Part shown: positions 7,449 to 15,022 of the stretch, piece after piece
Layout of the letters: every line of letters starts with the position of its first letter
How positions within the stretch are numbered: position 1 is the first letter of the stretch
Source of the DNA: a virus
Reading direction: 5' to 3' (one strand)
Length of the DNA: 21,959 nt
IMG/VR virus record: IMGVR_UViG_3300017727_000192
Location: 1-21,959 of that record
The notes under the pieces: model-generated
The model's input: the letters and a program-made list of their open reading frames with translations, nothing else
What the model was told of the DNA's origin: nothing
The model's database searches: none
Made by a program: the position numbers and the translations under genes

Positions 7449-8250
7449 CATTATGCAGTTAGCAACTGCTACACTAGTGCAGCAAAATGCTTTTGCTCCT
7501 GATGCAACAGTTGTTGAATGGGGTAATCAAAGATTTAGATACAGTGATAGTTGGATTGACATATGTGCAGCTGTAAGCGGAAAGACACTGCGTAAACCCA
7601 CACAGTATGTCTGGGAATACTTTGAAGATCTTGGATTTAGTGATTATCTTGCTATTGATATCAACACTGAACTGCGCAGTATTGCAATGGATCTCAACTT
7701 TATTCTTAAAGACAAATACAACTACACCCGACAGTTTGACTATGTAACAAACAACGGCACAGGCGAACACATCTTTGACCAGCGCACAGTGTTTGAAAAC
7801 ATGCACAACTTGTGCAAAGTTGGCGGTACAATGATAAATGTACTGCCATTTGCGCCATGGTTTAATCATTGTTTTTACAGTTTTCATCCGCAGTTGTTCC
7901 GTGACATTGCCGCTGCAAATGGATACACTTGGCAGTTTATGTGGTTAGCACAAAACACAGGCAAGTATGTAGACTGCCCTACAGACTTTGAAAGTTGGAC
8001 ATACTATGAACAAAAAAAGCCTCGCACTCCTGTTAGTGATTTGGAAAAGCATTTTGATGCCCTTCATAATCGCGAAGGCAAAACTCATAATGTTAGTATT
8101 GTTACTGCGTATACTAAAACAGAAGATAAGCCGTTTCAGATCCCGTTCCAAGGAAGATATGTAAACGATATTGTTGATGATTTGAAGAGCGAGTATAGTG
8201 AAACAAACGTAGATGTAAGACAAAAGGATCATACCAGTGCAACTTACTAG
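7435..8250 (+). CDS. Methyltransferase-like protein
   Basis: A 271-residue protein that keeps the order of class-I methyltransferases but with a degenerate motif I: TVVEWGNQRF replaces the usual DxGxGxG. YLAIDIN is the motif II strand, FDYVTNNGTGEHIF is motif IV and VGGTMINVLPF is the strand after it; a long C-terminal part follows (PFAPWFNHCFYSFHP and onward). Start ATG 7435 lies within the 3' end of the radical SAM gene (14-bp overlap), and its own 3' end is overlapped by the FkbM gene. The NxxG/E-type motif I is seen in other phage and cyanobacterial methyltransferase-like proteins, so SAM binding is probable but not certain. Confidence 0.72.
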   Translation: MAFNNIMQLATATLVQQNAFAPDATVVEWGNQRFRYSDSWIDICAAVSGKTLRKPTQYVWEYFEDLGFSDYLAIDINTELRSIAMDLNFILKDKYNYTRQFDYVTNNGTGEHIFDQRTVFENMHNLCKVGGTMINVLPFAPWFNHCFYSFHPQLFRDIAAANGYTWQFMWLAQNTGKYVDCPTDFESWTYYEQKKPRTPVSDLEKHFDALHNREGKTHNVSIVTAYTKTEDKPFQIPFQGRYVNDIVDDLKSEYSETNVDVRQKDHTSATY

Positions 8251-8815
8251 TGCAGATGTATGCCGTATTACATTTGAAAAGTGTATACCGCATATTACAA
8301 ACTTTACTACAGCAATAGATGTAGGCTGTCGTTATGGACAGTTTACTAGACCTATTTTAGAATATTTTGATCATTGTTATAGTTTCGATTACAGGTTGAC
8401 GAAAGACATGAAGGCGTTGCTAGCAGAAACACTTGGAAAAAAAATAACCTACTATGAAACAGGACTCAGTGACAAAGAAGAAACTGCTACGGCATGGGGT
8501 GGCGTTATCGTAGAAAACAGACAAGGACACTTCAGCGACAGTAAAAAGATGCAAGCACATTTAACAACCATGGACAGTTATGGTATACAAGACGTGGGCT
8601 TTATTAAGATAGATGTAGAAGGGCACGAGCTCATGGTACTGCGAGGTGCGCTGAACACAATAGAAAGAAATAATCCTGTTATTTGCATAGAGCAAAATGA
8701 TGCTACAGAGAAATGGGGAAAAGGCAAGGAGTTTGAGGCACTAGACTTTCTTAAAGACATAGGCTACACAGTGGTTGATACAAGAAAGCATGATTACATT
8801 ATGGTACGCAAATAA
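8237..8815 (+). CDS. FkbM-family methyltransferase
   Basis: A 192-residue methyltransferase with the two hallmarks of the FkbM family: motif I AIDVGCRYGQF (about 26-36) and the highly diagnostic GFIKIDVEGHELMVLRGA (121-138), followed by PVICIEQN. FkbM proteins O-methylate sugar or polyketide hydroxyls and are common in O-antigen and capsule loci, which fits the neighbours. The start is GTG at 8237 with an AAAGGA ribosome site 9-14 bases upstream, overlapping the previous gene by 14 bp; the stop overlaps the next start as TAATG. It is slightly shorter than stand-alone FkbM enzymes (220-280 aa) but both key motifs are intact. Confidence 0.88.
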   Translation: MQLTSADVCRITFEKCIPHITNFTTAIDVGCRYGQFTRPILEYFDHCYSFDYRLTKDMKALLAETLGKKITYYETGLSDKEETATAWGGVIVENRQGHFSDSKKMQAHLTTMDSYGIQDVGFIKIDVEGHELMVLRGALNTIERNNPVICIEQNDATEKWGKGKEFEALDFLKDIGYTVVDTRKHDYIMVRK

Positions 8816-9507
8816 TGTTTATTACAACAAATCACGAGCTGGGATTCATACACATTCCTAAATGTGGCGGAAGCAGTGTGTATCTAGCATTTGCAGGAGA
8901 AGATAAACGCTACAGGAAACGTGCAGACATGCCGTGGGCACCATGGCCCATACATAAAGCACACTCAAAATACAGAAGTGCATACCCTTATAAATCAGAT
9001 AATAAACAACTGCCATTATTTCCACCACCTAAGCAGTGGTTCGCTACAGTGCGTAATCCATATGCACGTTATCACACTTGGTTTTACTATCAACAAGAGT
9101 GGGATAGAAAACGATACGAAGGCGAACTGCCGTTAAAAGGTGGACTAACAATGGAAATGCTGGAATGGAGAATGCGTTATTGGGATACTGCAACTCCGCT
9201 CGGTGTTATTAAAACGTTTGATACAATCGACAAAGACGACTGTTGGCTATATGCTGTTGGTAATATTAGAACTCCTCAGTGGATGTGGATTACTGGCAGT
9301 GATGCAAAGTGCTTCAAACTAGAAAATATTGATAAAATGTGGACTTGGCTAGAAGACATGGGCACACATGTTGAGCCTTTACACAATAAAAAGAACACAG
9401 CCAAAAAAGGCACATGGCTAGACCTAGACGAAGAAGTACTAGTGCTTATTCAACAACGCTACAAGCAGGATTTCAATAAGTTTAAATATGACATGGTTAT
9501 TACCTAA
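8815..9507 (+). CDS. Sulfotransferase family protein (first of tandem pair)
   Basis: A 230-residue carbohydrate-sulfotransferase-like enzyme, expected to move sulfate from PAPS to a hydroxyl or amine. The 5'-phosphosulfate loop is FIHIPKCGGSS (PKCGGSS at 15-21) and the 3'-phosphate motif is VRNPYARYHT (Arg80 to Thr88), where Thr occupies the usual Ser position. The N-terminus starts right at the first strand, without the transmembrane anchor of Golgi enzymes, so it is a soluble cytoplasmic form. Its stop lies inside the next gene, a second sulfotransferase (20-bp overlap). The two share motif layout but little else, so they probably act on different positions or acceptors. Confidence 0.85.
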   Translation: MFITTNHELGFIHIPKCGGSSVYLAFAGEDKRYRKRADMPWAPWPIHKAHSKYRSAYPYKSDNKQLPLFPPPKQWFATVRNPYARYHTWFYYQQEWDRKRYEGELPLKGGLTMEMLEWRMRYWDTATPLGVIKTFDTIDKDDCWLYAVGNIRTPQWMWITGSDAKCFKLENIDKMWTWLEDMGTHVEPLHNKKNTAKKGTWLDLDEEVLVLIQQRYKQDFNKFKYDMVIT

Positions 9508-10198
9508 TACAGACTTACTGTTTATCCATATTCCTAAATGTGGTGGTACAAGCATAAGCAAAAGTTTAACTCGTTGCGCTATTGATTTAACAGTTCCGAG
9601 ATTTCCACAAAGCACAATAGAAACTATTTGGCCCAGGGATGTTAGAAAAAAAGCACCACCTCACATTAAAGTAAGTGAATATATTGCACTGGGATATGAT
9701 CTAAGTAAGCATCATGTGTTCACACAAGTACGCAACCCTTACACACGATTAGTCAGTGTATATTATTTTGTTAAACGACAAGACAAAGCAAGAATGCATG
9801 GCAGAGACACAGATTTAAAAACAGATATACAGTTTTACCGCCGGCGTTACACGATGTTCAAGCACATGAGCTTCGAAGAGTTTGTTAAGACTTTTTTAGA
9901 CCGTGATCAACAACCTGATTTAATCAATAAATGGGTAGTAGAAACTACCAGTCAACTAGTGTATGGACTTACTCCTCAGTATGCATGGACAGATGGACAC
10001 CCTGTACAAATCTTTAAAATGGAAAAAGCAAACAAAGCAGTAAGGTTTATACAAGAAAAGATGGGTAAAGAGTTTTTCTATAGACATATGAAATGGCAAA
10101 GAATACAAGACTACATGGGACATTACAACGATGAACTCAGAGAACTTGTATATGAATACTATAAACAAGACTTTGCGAAGTTTGACTATGCTGCATAA
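9488..10198 (+). CDS. Sulfotransferase family protein (second of tandem pair)
   Basis: A 236-residue PAPS-dependent sulfotransferase-like protein. LLFIHIPKCGGTS carries the phosphosulfate-binding PKCGGTS (16-22), and QVRNPYTRLVSVYY (82-90 for the core) is a near-consensus 3'-phosphate site with Arg82 and Ser90. The C-terminal helix ELRELVYEYYKQDFAKFDY is the ending typical of Sulfotransfer_2 proteins, and the first copy ends the same way (QRYKQDFNKFKYD). The only good start is ATG 9488, within the 3' end of the first copy. Its 3' end overlaps the KpsS-like gene at 10188 by 11 bp. No membrane segment is visible. The acceptor is unknown. Confidence 0.87.
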   Translation: MTWLLPNTDLLFIHIPKCGGTSISKSLTRCAIDLTVPRFPQSTIETIWPRDVRKKAPPHIKVSEYIALGYDLSKHHVFTQVRNPYTRLVSVYYFVKRQDKARMHGRDTDLKTDIQFYRRRYTMFKHMSFEEFVKTFLDRDQQPDLINKWVVETTSQLVYGLTPQYAWTDGHPVQIFKMEKANKAVRFIQEKMGKEFFYRHMKWQRIQDYMGHYNDELRELVYEYYKQDFAKFDYAA

Positions 10199-10955
10199 AA
10201 ATCTCAACAATCCTGACAGTAAATGCAACTGGGTAATGAACAGTTTACAAACGGGTTGGCAAGGACCCGAGCATCATTTCTGGGGTTTTATTGGCAACAA
10301 TGAACAACAAATAAAAAAACTAACAGCCGAAGGCAAGGACTGGTATTTCTGGGACATGCCATATTATGGAAGATGGAATGGACTTAAACAAGCACTCAAT
10401 CCTGAACAAGATTTTTATTGGCGGGCAAGCCGTAATCACATACACTATCGTCGCACTGAGGACTATCCGGACGATAGATTTAGACAATGGGGTGTACAAC
10501 CAAAGCCACATACCCTTGGATCCAAAATACTAGTATGTCCTAGCAGTGAAACAATGACACGTTGGTGTACTGGTATGGATGTAAAAATGTGGACAAATAC
10601 CATTGTTACTGCACTGCGTAAGTATACTGATAGATATATTGAAGTTAGATATAAGCCTCGCAAAAACGGCACAAGCGGTCCTAGTGTTGCAGATATTCCT
10701 TTTGCACAGCAATGTGAAAATACGCACTGTGTAGTTACTTGCATAAGTTTAGCGGCAGTGGAAGCACAACTATTAGGTATTCCAACCATATGTCATCCAT
10801 ACAGTTTTGCAGCGGACATAAGTAGTACTAAGTTAGAAGAAATCGAAAATCCTCGTCGTGTAGACACACAGCAATGGTTTAATAATCTTGCATACAGCCA
10901 GTTTACACATGGTGAGATTGAAAGCGGATTAGCACAAGAGATACTCAATGCCTAA
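10188..10955 (+). CDS. KpsC/KpsS-like capsule-type glycan protein
   Basis: A 255-residue protein related in its C-terminal half to the genes at 2908-3762 and 10948. The diagnostic part is HCVVTCISLAAVEAQLLGIPTICHPYSF, where a polar residue/Ser turn is followed by an EA-helix and G-I/V-P strand as in KpsC/KpsS capsule proteins. KILVCPSSETMTRW before it is the start of the second Rossmann-like half, and VRYKPR matches the KP/HP strand end. I took ATG 10188 rather than one 57 bases upstream because it gives a short 11-bp overlap with the sulfotransferase gene and begins the conserved-looking region. The N-terminal half is shorter than in the other two copies. The donor sugar cannot be inferred. 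Confidence 0.65.
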   Translation: MLHKNLNNPDSKCNWVMNSLQTGWQGPEHHFWGFIGNNEQQIKKLTAEGKDWYFWDMPYYGRWNGLKQALNPEQDFYWRASRNHIHYRRTEDYPDDRFRQWGVQPKPHTLGSKILVCPSSETMTRWCTGMDVKMWTNTIVTALRKYTDRYIEVRYKPRKNGTSGPSVADIPFAQQCENTHCVVTCISLAAVEAQLLGIPTICHPYSFAADISSTKLEEIENPRRVDTQQWFNNLAYSQFTHGEIESGLAQEILNA

Positions 10956-11874
10956 ACTATATGTGTTTGACACACAGCGAAAAATAACCACAGACGTAAC
11001 CATTGCATTTGCCAGAGGTGTTGCGCATCATAATAATCTAACACAAGGTCCTTGGGAAGTTAGACACATTCCTATTCAAAACTTTTTGGACAACGGCATG
11101 CCAGGAGATCTTGAACCAGGCGTCGATGCAGTTGCTACACTGGGCATACTTCGTGGTACAGGACTTATGCTTAAACAAGCAAAACGCCAAGGACTAGATT
11201 ATTACTATATGGATCATGCTTACTTTAATCCAGGCTATAACGGTAAAGGCTGGATGCGTATTAGTAAGAATGGACACAGTTGCCCTATAATCAGAGAATG
11301 CGACAAAGATAAATTCAAAGGATTTCATAACAATCACGGACACACTATAGAACCATGGCGTACTAATGAACAACGCGGAGATAAAATACTTGTACTGCCT
11401 CCAACAAATGCTGTGGCATGGTTTTTTGATGAACCTGATTGGGCACAAAATACAGTGGCAGCACTAAAAAATATACTCCCTCCCGAACAACACACGAGAA
11501 TAGTTGTTAGAAATAAACCAAAAGAACCTGTTGTTGATGCTAGAGGCTTTTTAAAACATTTAAAAATAAATGATATGAATGGCTCAACGCCTATCCAACA
11601 AGATCTTGAAGATGCGCAGTGTGTAGTTGCTTACAATAGTATGGTTGCACTGCAAGCAACTATGATGGGTATTCCTGTTATTGCTAGCGAAAACAGTCCT
11701 TGTGCTAGGATTAGTTTTGCACTAGATGACATTGCAAATCCTCAAGTGTTCAACCAAGAACCACAAAATAGACATAAACTTGTGTATTGGTTAGCATACA
11801 ATCAATGGAAAATGAGAGACATTGACAACGGCAAAGCCTGGCAAATGTTGCAGGAGAACTATAGTGGTTTTTAA
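10948..11874 (+). CDS. KpsC/KpsS-like capsule-type glycan protein
   Basis: A 308-residue protein with the same two-part layout as its upstream neighbour: an N-terminal alpha/beta part (MPKLYVFDTQRK to YYYMDHAYFNPGY) and a C-terminal part opening with KILVLPPTNAVAWFF and ending in the signature CVVAYNSMVALQATMMGIPVIASENSPCA. RIVVRNKPKEPV corresponds to the basic strand end seen in the other copies. The shared segments DxxYYxDHxY and WFDMPYY in the two adjacent genes suggest an old tandem duplication. The ATG at 10948 overlaps the previous gene by 8 bp, and the kinase-fold gene starts inside its end. The function is inferred only as glycan transfer. Confidence 0.66.
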   Translation: MPKLYVFDTQRKITTDVTIAFARGVAHHNNLTQGPWEVRHIPIQNFLDNGMPGDLEPGVDAVATLGILRGTGLMLKQAKRQGLDYYYMDHAYFNPGYNGKGWMRISKNGHSCPIIRECDKDKFKGFHNNHGHTIEPWRTNEQRGDKILVLPPTNAVAWFFDEPDWAQNTVAALKNILPPEQHTRIVVRNKPKEPVVDARGFLKHLKINDMNGSTPIQQDLEDAQCVVAYNSMVALQATMMGIPVIASENSPCARISFALDDIANPQVFNQEPQNRHKLVYWLAYNQWKMRDIDNGKAWQMLQENYSGF

Positions 11875-12874
11875 AACTAATAAGTTAAGAGTTACATCAG
11901 AAGACTTCTACGCTAGTATAGATGAAGTGCCTGGTGTAATGGAACTGGCAAGACAAGGCTTTCATGATGCACTAGCAATGATAAAGCAAAATCTAGACAA
12001 ACCAAGTTTATGTTTACAAATAGTAGCGACACGTCAGGCAAGTAAAGTAGCTCACAGTGAACAAGGCGATATGATTGCTGCATATGGTTGGAAAGTTTGT
12101 GAAATATTAGGGCAAGGCAAGGATGGCATAACCTTCTGGGGTTATAGATATGATGACGACAGTGAAGAAATGAACATCGTAAAAATACTTACACAATATG
12201 CTAAACTGTATAATAACCATACAGAAATATTTAATGCTATTTTGAGGAAATGCCAAGAAAGAAAAGCTGCTCCACATACTGCTCTCTTGGATCATGTTGT
12301 AAAAAACGATTATACAAACTATAAATGTGATCAGGTTTACAAGCACATTAAACAAGATCGCAAACAAATACACAAAGCATTGAGTAATATATGTAAAATG
12401 AATGCTTGGTGTATTGCAAACACAGGATTTGTATTTTGGGATTTAGGTTATAGCAACGGACGAAACTTTATGATTGACCGTAAAGGCACAATAAAGTGGG
12501 TTGACTATGGCGGCGCTGGTATGCTACAATGTAAGAACTTTAAAGAAATATATGACAGTTATAAAGGACTGCCAGTGCTTACACAACAGGCATATCCAGG
12601 TAAGTTAAGTCTTGTTGCTGGACGCAGTGATTTTGTATTTTGTCAGTTTTTATTCAACTATGAGTTTTGGAGTCAACCAAATACAACAGCAGATTTGTAC
12701 AGCAGCATGCTTCAAGTAAAGAGTGAAGTTATTCCTGAGATAACAAAATGGGTACTGCCTAATGTATTGTCTACAAAAATATCTCGCCAACTATATGAGA
12801 AGTATAAAGGCTGGGATTGGCTAGATGACAGAACTTGGAAAAGCGTAGGAAAGTTTTTTGATGCAAACACTTGA
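11864..12874 (+). CDS. Kinase-fold protein (phosphotransferase)
   Basis: A 336-residue protein with protein-kinase/APH-like signatures. A Gly-rich nucleotide loop ILGQGKDG (81-88) is followed by a strand with Lys (NIVKIL, Lys107). The catalytic loop reads FWDLGYSNGRNFMI, with Asp193 and Asn198 at exactly the D+5 spacing of HRDLKxxN, and the metal-binding DFG equivalent is VDYGGAG (Asp214). The His of HRD is replaced by Trp. It may phosphorylate a sugar, lipid or protein; the context favours a glycan or small molecule. The start is GTG at 11864 with a strong AGGAG ribosome site 7 bases before it; upstream in-frame codons lie deeper in the previous gene. It overlaps its neighbours by 11 and 14 bp. 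Confidence 0.74.
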   Translation: MVFKTNKLRVTSEDFYASIDEVPGVMELARQGFHDALAMIKQNLDKPSLCLQIVATRQASKVAHSEQGDMIAAYGWKVCEILGQGKDGITFWGYRYDDDSEEMNIVKILTQYAKLYNNHTEIFNAILRKCQERKAAPHTALLDHVVKNDYTNYKCDQVYKHIKQDRKQIHKALSNICKMNAWCIANTGFVFWDLGYSNGRNFMIDRKGTIKWVDYGGAGMLQCKNFKEIYDSYKGLPVLTQQAYPGKLSLVAGRSDFVFCQFLFNYEFWSQPNTTADLYSSMLQVKSEVIPEITKWVLPNVLSTKISRQLYEKYKGWDWLDDRTWKSVGKFFDANT

Positions 12875-13538
12875 ACGAGCAGACATTGAAAGTATCACAT
12901 TTGGTGGACACGACAGTCCGATAACACAAGTACGAGGATATCAAAACTATGATATCAGTGACGAACAAGTGTTAGCATTAAATAATCCAGGACCAAAGCG
13001 TCCATGGGTAGATACAAAAATAAAAAGCAGAGATTTTGAACGTATATTTTTTGAGATAAGTCCTCGTAGTTATGCTGACTTTGGCAGTAATCTAGGCTAT
13101 TATGTTTTCAAAAGCGCACAAGAGTTTGATGTACCCAGTGTAGGTGTAGACTATAACCGAGAATACATCGGTGTATGCGAAACAATAAAGCAAAGACACA
13201 GTGCGGCATTGGCAACATTTGTAAACACTAACTTAGATACATGGTGCCTGGACTCAGACCATTATGATTTTATGACAGTGTTTAATGTTATTCATCATTT
13301 ATACAATCGAACAGAACGCTACATGGACATGGAGAAACTCGTAAACGACTTTGCTGACAAAGCAAGTGTAATATTATTTGAAGTACCCACAGAAAAAGAT
13401 AAAAAAGGTCACAAATGGACTATGGATACTGGCTACAGCGAAGCACTGTTTGTAGAATGTGCAAATGAAATCTTTGCTAGTGTTGAACACATGCCAGGAC
13501 AAACACAGCATCGTCCTTATTATTTGTGCAAGACTTGA
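12861..13538 (+). CDS. Class-I SAM-dependent methyltransferase
   Basis: A 225-residue methyltransferase. Motif I is YADFGSNLGYYVF (71-83), motif II VGVDYN (94-99), and motif IV YDFMTVFNVIHHL, followed by the strand VILFEVPTEK. The N-terminal 60 residues (MQTLERADIESITFGGHDS) form a separate alpha/beta lead-in, perhaps for substrate binding. I chose ATG 12861, which follows a TTG directly and sits 10 bases after an AGGA ribosome site. It overlaps the kinase-fold gene by 14 bp. Ten bases separate its stop from the next start, one of the few gaps in this block. Acceptor unknown; a methyltransferase of this type is commonly found beside sugar-modifying genes. Confidence 0.82.
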   Translation: MQTLERADIESITFGGHDSPITQVRGYQNYDISDEQVLALNNPGPKRPWVDTKIKSRDFERIFFEISPRSYADFGSNLGYYVFKSAQEFDVPSVGVDYNREYIGVCETIKQRHSAALATFVNTNLDTWCLDSDHYDFMTVFNVIHHLYNRTERYMDMEKLVNDFADKASVILFEVPTEKDKKGHKWTMDTGYSEALFVECANEIFASVEHMPGQTQHRPYYLCKT

Positions 13539-13549
13539 AAGGATCCTCA

Positions 13550-14239
13550 ATGAACAACATTTATGTAGGCTGGGACAGCCGTGAAGATATTGCATATCAA
13601 GTATGCGAACACTCAATACTAAGACGCACATACCGAGAGTTTGTAAATGTAATACCACTAAAGCAAAATGATCTACGAGAGCAAAAAGTTTATTGGCGCG
13701 AAGTAGATAAACTTGCTAGCACAGAGTTTACATTTACACGCTTTCTTATTCCGCATCTAAACAACTACAAAGGACTAGCAGTGTTCTGTGATAGTGATAT
13801 GGTGTTTTTAACTGATGCACATCATTTGTTTAACAACGGATTTAGAGATACTAGCAAAGCAGTTTGGGTAGTAAAGCATGACTACAATCCTCCGGAAGGA
13901 CTAAAGATGGATGGGCAAATGCAGTTGCAGTATCCTCGAAAGAACTGGTCGAGCTTTATGATCTTTAACTGCGAACATCCTAGTTGTAAGAACTTGGATT
14001 TAGAAACCGTAAACAGTGAAACAGGCGCATACCTGCACCGCTTCGAATGGTGCGATGATAGCGAGATTGGTGTACTGGGTCCTGAATGGAACTGGCTAGT
14101 AGGACATTACAACGAGCCTCAGGATGGTACACCTAAGGTACTACACTACACCGAAGGTGGTCCGTGGTTTGAAAACATGCGTGATTGCGAATATGATCAT
14201 GTGTGGAAAAAAGAAGTAATCAACATGTATAGTAGTTAA
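13550..14239 (+). CDS. GT8-like glycosyltransferase
   Basis: A 229-residue GT-A protein with the opening IYVGWDSREDIAYQVCEHSI, recurrent in phage and bacterial GT8-like transferases, and the donor site GLAVFCDSDMVFL with Asp81-Ser-Asp83. The acceptor-side strand NWSSFMIFNCEHP and the C-terminal VLHYTEGGPWF, where His would complete metal coordination as in GT8, are present. ATG 13550 follows an AAAGGA ribosome site by about 8 bases; an in-frame upstream codon would push the start into the previous gene. Its stop abuts the next ATG with no gap. GT8 donors are usually UDP-Glc or UDP-Gal; that is family knowledge, not read from this sequence. Confidence 0.8.
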   Translation: MNNIYVGWDSREDIAYQVCEHSILRRTYREFVNVIPLKQNDLREQKVYWREVDKLASTEFTFTRFLIPHLNNYKGLAVFCDSDMVFLTDAHHLFNNGFRDTSKAVWVVKHDYNPPEGLKMDGQMQLQYPRKNWSSFMIFNCEHPSCKNLDLETVNSETGAYLHRFEWCDDSEIGVLGPEWNWLVGHYNEPQDGTPKVLHYTEGGPWFENMRDCEYDHVWKKEVINMYSS

Positions 14240-15022
14240 ATGAAAAAAGTAGTATTAGTTACAGGCGGATTTGATCCCTTACATTCAGGACACATTGCAT
14301 ATTTTAAAGCGGCTGCTGAACTAGGCGATGAACTATGGGTTGGCTTAAACAGTGATGAATGGTTATCCCGTAAAAAAGGACGCAGTTTTATGCCTATACA
14401 AGAACGTGCAAGTATTGTAGAAGCAATGGGCTGCGTTAAGCAAGTTATAACTGGATTCAAAGATGATGACGATAGTGCTTGTGATGCTATTCGTTGGGCA
14501 CTAGAGTTAGGTGCTGAACATGTAGTATTTGCCAATGGCGGCGACCGCGGCGATGGTAACTGCCCTGAACTAGAAACTTACACAGCGCACGATGATGTAT
14601 CATTTGTTTGGGGTGTTGGCGGCACAGATAAAAAGAATAGCAGCAGTTGGATTCTCAAAGAATGGCGAGCACCTAAAGTAGAACGCGAGTGGGGACACTA
14701 CAGAGAACTATACAGCGGTGATGGATTTAGTGTCAAGGAACTGGTGATTGCTCCGCACAGTAGTCTCAGCATGCAGAAACATAAACATCGCAGTGAAACT
14801 TGGAATCTAGTAAGTGGCAGTGCATATGTACTAACCAGTACTGGTTCTGATCCATTTGACGGCGCAGGACGACAAACGCTAACTCCGCCTAATCCTGTGG
14901 ACATTCCACGTGGCGTATGGCACCAAGGCGTAAACGACAGCGATGAGCCTGCACACATTGTTGAAGTTTGGAAAGGCCCTAGCGAGCAGTTAACCGAAGA
15001 TGACATTGAGCGTTTTGAATGA
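14240..15022 (+). CDS. HldE-like nucleotidyltransferase fused to mannose-6-phosphate isomerase-type cupin
   Basis: A 260-residue two-domain protein. Residues 1-130 are a cytidylyltransferase-like domain: GGFDPLHSGH carries the HxGH site at 15-18, and LNSDEWLSRKKGR with the following PIQERASIVEAMGCVKQVI closely follows the adenylyltransferase half of HldE/RfaE (ADP-heptose) and related GDP/CDP-sugar enzymes; VFANGGDR parallels the KGGD segment. Residues 145-260 are a cupin like the C-terminus of ManC: EREWGHY, GFSVKELVIAPHSSLSMQ, metal His181/His183 and Glu186, PRGVWHQGVN (His228), ending VEVWKG and LTEDDIERFE. Together they could isomerise and activate a sugar phosphate. The ManC guanylyltransferase domain itself is absent. 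ATG abuts the upstream stop. Confidence 0.85.
   Translation: MKKVVLVTGGFDPLHSGHIAYFKAAAELGDELWVGLNSDEWLSRKKGRSFMPIQERASIVEAMGCVKQVITGFKDDDDSACDAIRWALELGAEHVVFANGGDRGDGNCPELETYTAHDDVSFVWGVGGTDKKNSSSWILKEWRAPKVEREWGHYRELYSGDGFSVKELVIAPHSSLSMQKHKHRSETWNLVSGSAYVLTSTGSDPFDGAGRQTLTPPNPVDIPRGVWHQGVNDSDEPAHIVEVWKGPSEQLTEDDIERFE

Noticed and set aside
6414-7887. Several minus-strand frames of 70-144 codons opposite the radical SAM and methyltransferase-like genes
   Set aside because: All lie fully within plus-strand genes with recognisable motifs; no ribosome site or family pattern is visible.
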